A stretch of DNA of 64,000 nt from an uncultured Flavobacterium sp. (GTDB taxonomy: Bacteria; Bacteroidota; Bacteroidia; Flavobacteriales; Flavobacteriaceae). A program made the translations under genes and the position numbers. Position 1 is the first letter of the stretch, and each line of letters opens with the position of its first letter. Below the pieces are notes generated by a model. That model was given only the letters and a program-made list of their open reading frames with translations, searched no databases and was not told the origin of the DNA. Below, one piece after another: positions 63,801 through 64,000 of this stretch. Location: the NCBI RefSeq assembly GCF_951805225.1, contig NZ_OX638201.1:5456001-5520000 (forward strand). The letters run 5' to 3'.

Positions 63801-64000
63801 AACCAGATTACAATGGATCAGTACCAAAAGTGACTTACACTGTAACTGACGGAACAGCTTCTACCACAGCAAATTTATTTATCACGGTAACTCCGGTTAA
63901 TGATGCACCAATCGCTGTTGACGATACAGCAACCGCAACAGAAGACACACTTTACACCTCAACTGTAAGCCTTGTGGCGAATGATACAGATGTAGATTCA
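51797..64000 (+). CDS. Giant exported repeat protein / adhesin (partial, 3' end beyond the window)
   Basis: A single open frame of 4068 codons runs to the window edge. A signal peptide (about residues 1-30, ending 'LSFAQ') is followed by a domain of about 260 aa, a Gly-rich region (about 295-475, runs of Gly), a DUF11-like domain (about 535-640), an Ig-like domain (about 700-774), 21 tandem 90-aa repeats (775-2663), one SprB-repeat-like domain (2664-2745), then 96/111-aa cadherin-like repeats. In this phylum such proteins usually carry a C-terminal type IX secretion signal, but that end is not visible. Likely a cell-surface adhesin or fibre. Confidence 0.88.
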   Translation, partial: MRNITFRTPKFFRLIFIASLFLLNTTLSFAQVCGTPGADGPINVSTSINTYYPITGTLNLAKGAKTIALSAVPATDSHGNNFGGTQISSGDLILIIQMQDASIDYSNNPNYGSGSSSSGIDNLGGTGFTNLGNTGIYEYVIATSNVPLAGGTLTFIGTGTGGGALNDYFNAAPTTTSGKKTFQIIRVPQFSNLTLNSNITTPPFNGFAGGIIAFNVSGTFNFNGFNIDGSARGFRGGYSPVATTNANNSTIYVDNSTNSVVSGKGEGIAGTPRYMWDGFNQVNNGVEGMPGGSSGRGAPANAGGGGNDHNSGGGGGGNGGLGGLGGLGWQGGGGDVSPLNGGGRPGYTSYLTATPLLTRLVMGGGGGAGDANNAVNGVKGGVGGAIILINAGSIQGSGNIYANGGVGAAGTYSGAPDGAGGGGAGGSVFLNISNNSTTTINIEAKGGNGGNTLNDENNSHGPGGGGGGGIIRYNVPGSGVTINTSVINGTSGVTADNKNHGAQPGTVGYVSTFSSSDMPSELQINSNCLASLSTKVNSINKSVCNTIDATVTYEIEITNLGSGNAAQVNLNYLFPTGINFDSATATYTLNASGPTGSMANTGTANSPIVGGFNIPLNGVVKITLIGKVAAAMTPGTTYSSKAQALYLDPTRTIADPTRRITPLTNSFGTVNTTYQTGGGLNVAGTNFDGTSKTEDDVLVIASPGTPSISASGPLTFCTGGSVVLTSTAGTGYLWSTGATTQAITVTTSGTYTVKVSNASGCYSASSAGTTVTVNPLPTAYNVTGGGSYCAGGTGVAVTLSNSQTGVSYQLQLGGVNDGTAVAGTGSAISFGTKTAAGTYTVVATNTTTSCTAPMTGSRTISINPLPTAYTVTGGGTYCAGGTGFPVGLSNSQTGVSYQLQLGGVNNGTAVAGTTGSAISFGTKTAAGTYTVVATNTTTSCTASMTGNAVITVNPLPTAYTVTGGGSYCTGGTGLAVGLSNSQTGVSYQLQLGGVNNGTAVAGTTGSAINFGTKTAAGTYTVVATNTTTSCTAPMTGSVTITINPLPTAYAVTGGGTYCAGGTGVVVGLSNSQTGVSYQLQLAGANDGAAVAGTTGSAISFGTRTAAGTYTVVATNTTTSCTAPMTGSATITINPLPTAYTVTGGGAYCAGGAGFPVGLSNSQTGVSYQLQLGGVNDGTAVAGTTGTAISFGTKTAAGTYTVVATNTTTSCTAPMTGSATITINPLPTAYTVTGGGSYCTGGTGVAVGLSNSQTGVSYQLQLGGVNDGTAVAGTTGTAISFGTKTAAGTYTVVATNTTTSCTAPMTGSATITINPLPTAYTVTGGGSYCTGGTGVAVGLSNSQTGVSYQLQLGGVNDGTAVAGTTGTAISFGTKTAAGTYTVVATNTTTSCTASMTGNAVITVNPLPTAYNVTGGGSYCTGGTGVAVGLSNSQTGVSYQLQLGGVNDGTAVAGTTGTAISFGTKTAAGTYTVVATNTTTSCTAPMTGSATITINPLPTTYTVTGGGSYCTGGTGVAVGLSNSQTGVSYQLQLGGVNDGTAVAGTTGTAISFGTKTAAGTYTVVATNTTTSCTAPMTGSATITVNPLPTAYNVTGGGAYCAGGTGVAIGLSNSQTGVSYQLQLGGVNDGTAVAGTTGTAISFGTKTAAGTYTVVATNTTTSCTAPMTGSVTITVNPLPTAYTVTGGGTYCAGGTGVAIGLSNSQTGVSYQLQLGGVNDGTAVAGTTGTAISFGTKTAAGTYTVVATNTTTSCTAPMTGSATITINPLPTAYAVTGGGTYCAGGAGFSVGLSNSQTGVSYQLQLGGVNDGTAVAGTTGTAISFGTKTAAGTYTVVATNTTTSCTAPMTGSATITINPLPTTYTVTGGGSYCTGGTGVAVGLSNSQTGVSYQLQLGGVNDGTAVAGTTGTAISFGTKTAAGTYTVVATNTTTSCTAAMTGSAPITINPLPTAYNVTGGGTYCAGGTGVAVGLSNSQTGVSYQLQLAGANDGTAVAGTTGSAINFGTKTAAGTYTVVATNTTTSCTAPMTGSATITINPLPTAYAVTGGGSYCRGGTGVAVGLSNSQTGVSYQLQLGGVNDGTEVAGTTGSAINFGTKTAAGTYTVVATNTTTSCTAPMTGSVTITVNPLPTAYTVTGGGAYCTGGTGVAVGLSNSQTGVSYQLQLGGVNDGTAVAGTTGTAISFGTKTAAGTYTVVATNTTTSCTAPMTGSATITINPLPTAYAVTGGGTYCAGGAGFSVGLSNSQTGVSYQLQLGGVNDGTAVAGTTGTAISFGTKTAAGTYTVVATNTTTSCTAPMTGSATITINPLPTTYTVTGGGSYCTGGTGVAVGLSNSQTGVSYQLQLGGVNDGTAVAGTTGTAISFGTKTAAGTYTVVATNTTTSCTAAMTGSAPITINPLPTAYNVTGGGTYCAGGTGVAVGLSNSQTGVSYQLQLAGANDGTAVAGTTGSAINFGTKTAAGTYTVVATNTTTSCTAPMTGSATITINPLPTAYAVTGGGSYCRGGTGVAVGLSNSQTGVSYQLQLGGVNDGTEVAGTTGSAINFGTKTAAGTYTVVATNTTTSCTAPMTGSVTITVNPLPTAYTVTGGGAYCTGGTGVAVGLSNSQTGVSYQLQLGGVNDGTAVAGTTGTAISFGTKTAAGTYTVVATNTTTSCTAPMTGSATITINQLPAIPVTSVTQPNCNTFTGSITVTVQDPLETYSFDNGQNFQSGNSKSGLAPGSYDVIIKNTSGCNSPKNTVTINVKPNCPPVAVDDTATATEDTLYTSTVSLVANDTDVDSSPLTVVAGTFTTTKGGTLTLASDGSYTYIPAPNFNGTDTVDYTVTDGSLTDIGTLTITVNAVNDAPVATDDTATATEDTLYTSTVSLVANDTDVDSSPLTVVAGTYTTTKGGTLTLASDGSYTYMPAPNFNGTDTVDYTVTDGSLTDIGTLTITVNAVNDAPIAVDDTATATEDTLYTSSISLVANDTDVDSSPLTVVAGTFTTTKGGTLTLAADGSYTYMPAPNFNGTDTVDYTVTDGSLTDIGTLTITVNAVNDAPIAVDDTATATEDTLYTSTVSLVANDTDVDSSPLTVVAGTYTTAKGGTLTLAADGSYTYMPAPNFNGTDTVDYTVTDGSLTDIGTLTITVNAVNDAPIAVDDTATATEDTLYTSTVSLVVNDTDVDSSPLTVVAGTFTTTKGGTLTLAADGSYTYMPAPNFNGTDTVDYTVTDGSLTDIGTLTITVNAVNDAPVATDDTATATEDTLYTSTVSLVANDTDVDSSPLTVVAGTFTTTKGGTLTLAADGSYTYMPAPNFNGTDTVDYTVTDGSLTDIGTLTITVTAVNHAPVAVDNSNTTNEDTTLTVAVASSANLLANDTDVDGDTLTITQFVIGTTTYTVGSTANLAEGDLTINANGSYTFVPKPDYNGSVPKVTYTVTDGTSTATANLFITVTPVNDAPIAVDDTATATEDTLYTSTVSLVANDTDVDSSPLTVIAGTYTTTKGGTLTLAADGSYTYMPAPNFNGTDTVDYTVTDGSLTDIGTLTITVNAVNDAPIAVDDTATATEDTLYTSTVSLVANDTDVDSSPLTVVAGTYTTVKGGTLTLAADGSYTYMPAPNFNGTDTVDYTVTDGSLTDIGTLTITVNAVNHAPVAVDNSNTTNEDTTLTVAVASSANLLANDTDADGDTLTITQFVIGTTTYTVGSTTNLAEGDLTINANGSYTFVPKPDYNGSVPKVTYTVTDGTTSTTANLFITVTPVNDAPIAVDDTATATEDTLYTSTVSLVANDTDVDSSPLTVVAGTYTTTKGGTLTLASDGSYTYMPAPNFNGTDTVDYMVTDGSLTDIGTLTITVNAVNDAPIAVDDTVTATEDTLYTSTVSLVANDTDVDSSPLTVIAGTYTTVKGGTLTLAADGSYTYMPASNFNGTDTVDYTVTDGSLTDIGTLTITVTAVNHAPVAVDNSNTTNEDTTLTVAVSSSANLLANDTDADGDTLAITQFVIGTTTYTVGSTANLAEGDLTINANGSYTFVPKPDYNGSVPKVTYTVTDGTASTTANLFITVTPVNDAPIAVDDTATATEDTLYTSTVSLVANDTDVDS
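52681..53220 (+). repeat. Gly-rich low-complexity coding segment
   Basis: Inside the adhesin N-terminal region, GGT/GGA codons encode long Gly runs with Asn, Ala and Ser ('GGGGGGNGGLGGLGGLG', 'GAGGGGAGG'). This recalls flexible glycine-rich folds in secreted matrix proteins. The opposite strand shows a spurious Pro-rich ORF. Confidence 0.75.
54119..59785 (+). repeat. Tandem array of 21 repeats of 270 bp (90 aa)
   Basis: The first unit is 267 bp and all others exactly 270 bp, in frame with the adhesin. A unit reads 'NPLPTAY.VTGGG.YC.GG.G..VGLSNSQTGVSYQLQLGG', then 'GTKTAAGTYTVVATNTTTSCTA.MTG'. Two Cys per unit (YC and SCT) could form a disulfide within or between units. Unit boundaries recur at PLPTAY: 54119, 54386, 54656 and every 270 bp to 59516. 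The composition suggests Ig-like beta domains. Confidence 0.92.
57091..59790 (+). repeat. Near-identical 1350-bp tandem duplication of a five-repeat block
   Basis: 57091-58440 and 58441-59790 match almost base for base by eye, including rare variants shared at equivalent positions (for example the 'RGG' unit, the 'TEVAG' unit and GACGGG for GACGGA). One clear difference is TTG at 57461 versus TTA at 58811. The last bases of the second copy diverge where the array ends. A recent unequal recombination or slippage event is likely. Confidence 0.85.
60041..64000 (+). repeat. Second array: 96-aa and 111-aa cadherin-like repeats
   Basis: The 288-bp units (B: 'DDTATATEDTLYTSTVSLVANDTDVDSSPL', ending 'VNAVNDAP') begin at 60041, 60329, 60617, 60905, 61193 and 61481. 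A 333-bp unit (C: 'DNSNTTNEDTTLTVAVASSANLLANDTD...VPKVTYTVTDG') begins at 61769. From 62102 the pattern becomes B-B-C with a 909-bp period (62102, 63011, 63920). 'NDTDVD' motifs look like calcium-binding loops between domains. The array continues past the window. Confidence 0.9.

Noticed and set aside
51797..64000. A type IX secretion C-terminal domain for the adhesin
   Set aside because: Expected from the phylum, but the C-terminus is outside the window, so it cannot be claimed.

Overview
The window looks like a chromosomal segment of a Flavobacterium-type bacterium (Bacteroidota, Flavobacteriia). The grounds are the AT-rich DNA, the recurring Bacteroidota promoter element TAnnTTTG (often with TTG about 17-21 bp upstream), the general lack of Shine-Dalgarno sequences, an Alternative Complex III plus cytochrome oxidase operon, and a giant repeat-built surface protein of the kind usually exported by the type IX system. 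The genus is inferred from these hallmarks and from recognised protein families; no database was consulted.

Layout. 1-2.3 kb (minus strand): thiS behind a TPP riboswitch, DNA glycosylase tag, a small lipoprotein, and a queuosine-precursor transporter. 2.5-4.6 kb: an M3 peptidase. 4.6-7.6 kb (minus): the translation genes rplM-rpsI and rpsB-tsf, with structured leaders. 7.7-9.4 kb (minus): two tandem exported ferritin-like proteins. 9.9-14.4 kb: a LacI-type regulator, a small exported protein and DNA polymerase I. 14.7-17.7 kb: a two-component system flanked by three paralogous, tiny, secreted Lys/Ala-rich proteins. The promoters before the first and third share an identical 36-bp layout, TCTTCAT-N4-TCTTCAT-N10-TAnnTTTG. 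17.9-23.5 kb: a membrane metallophosphoesterase, a cysteine-less thioredoxin-fold protein, a polysaccharide deacetylase and a large DUF2723 membrane protein. 23.7-24.0 kb: two identical tRNA-Gln genes. 24.2-27.6 kb (minus): an AraC regulator, an aldehyde dehydrogenase and a universal stress protein. 27.7-32.4 kb: rimP-nusA-infB. 32.5-35.1 kb: an AraC regulator divergent from a fosmidomycin-resistance-type MFS pump, then a SPOR protein.

35.3-46.7 kb is one respiratory operon: actA-actB-actC-actD-actE-actF-coxB-coxA. Alternative Complex III would oxidise menaquinol and pass electrons through c-type haems to the CuA/haem-copper oxidase. 46.9-51.1 kb: ruvB, an exported alpha/beta hydrolase, a cytochrome P450 and queG. 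A remnant of the ruvB 3' end lies just before the P450 gene, suggesting that the hydrolase gene was inserted there. From 51.8 kb to the window edge runs a single open frame of at least 4068 codons. It encodes a giant exported protein with a Gly-rich N-terminus, 21 tandem 90-aa repeats (including a near-perfect duplication of a five-repeat block) and a second array of 96- and 111-aa cadherin-like repeats. A 57-codon ORF overlaps its start.

The strongest candidates for undescribed biology are the two-component/secreted-cationic-peptide locus (14.6-17.8 kb) and the giant repeat protein with its overlapping leader ORF (51.5-64 kb).
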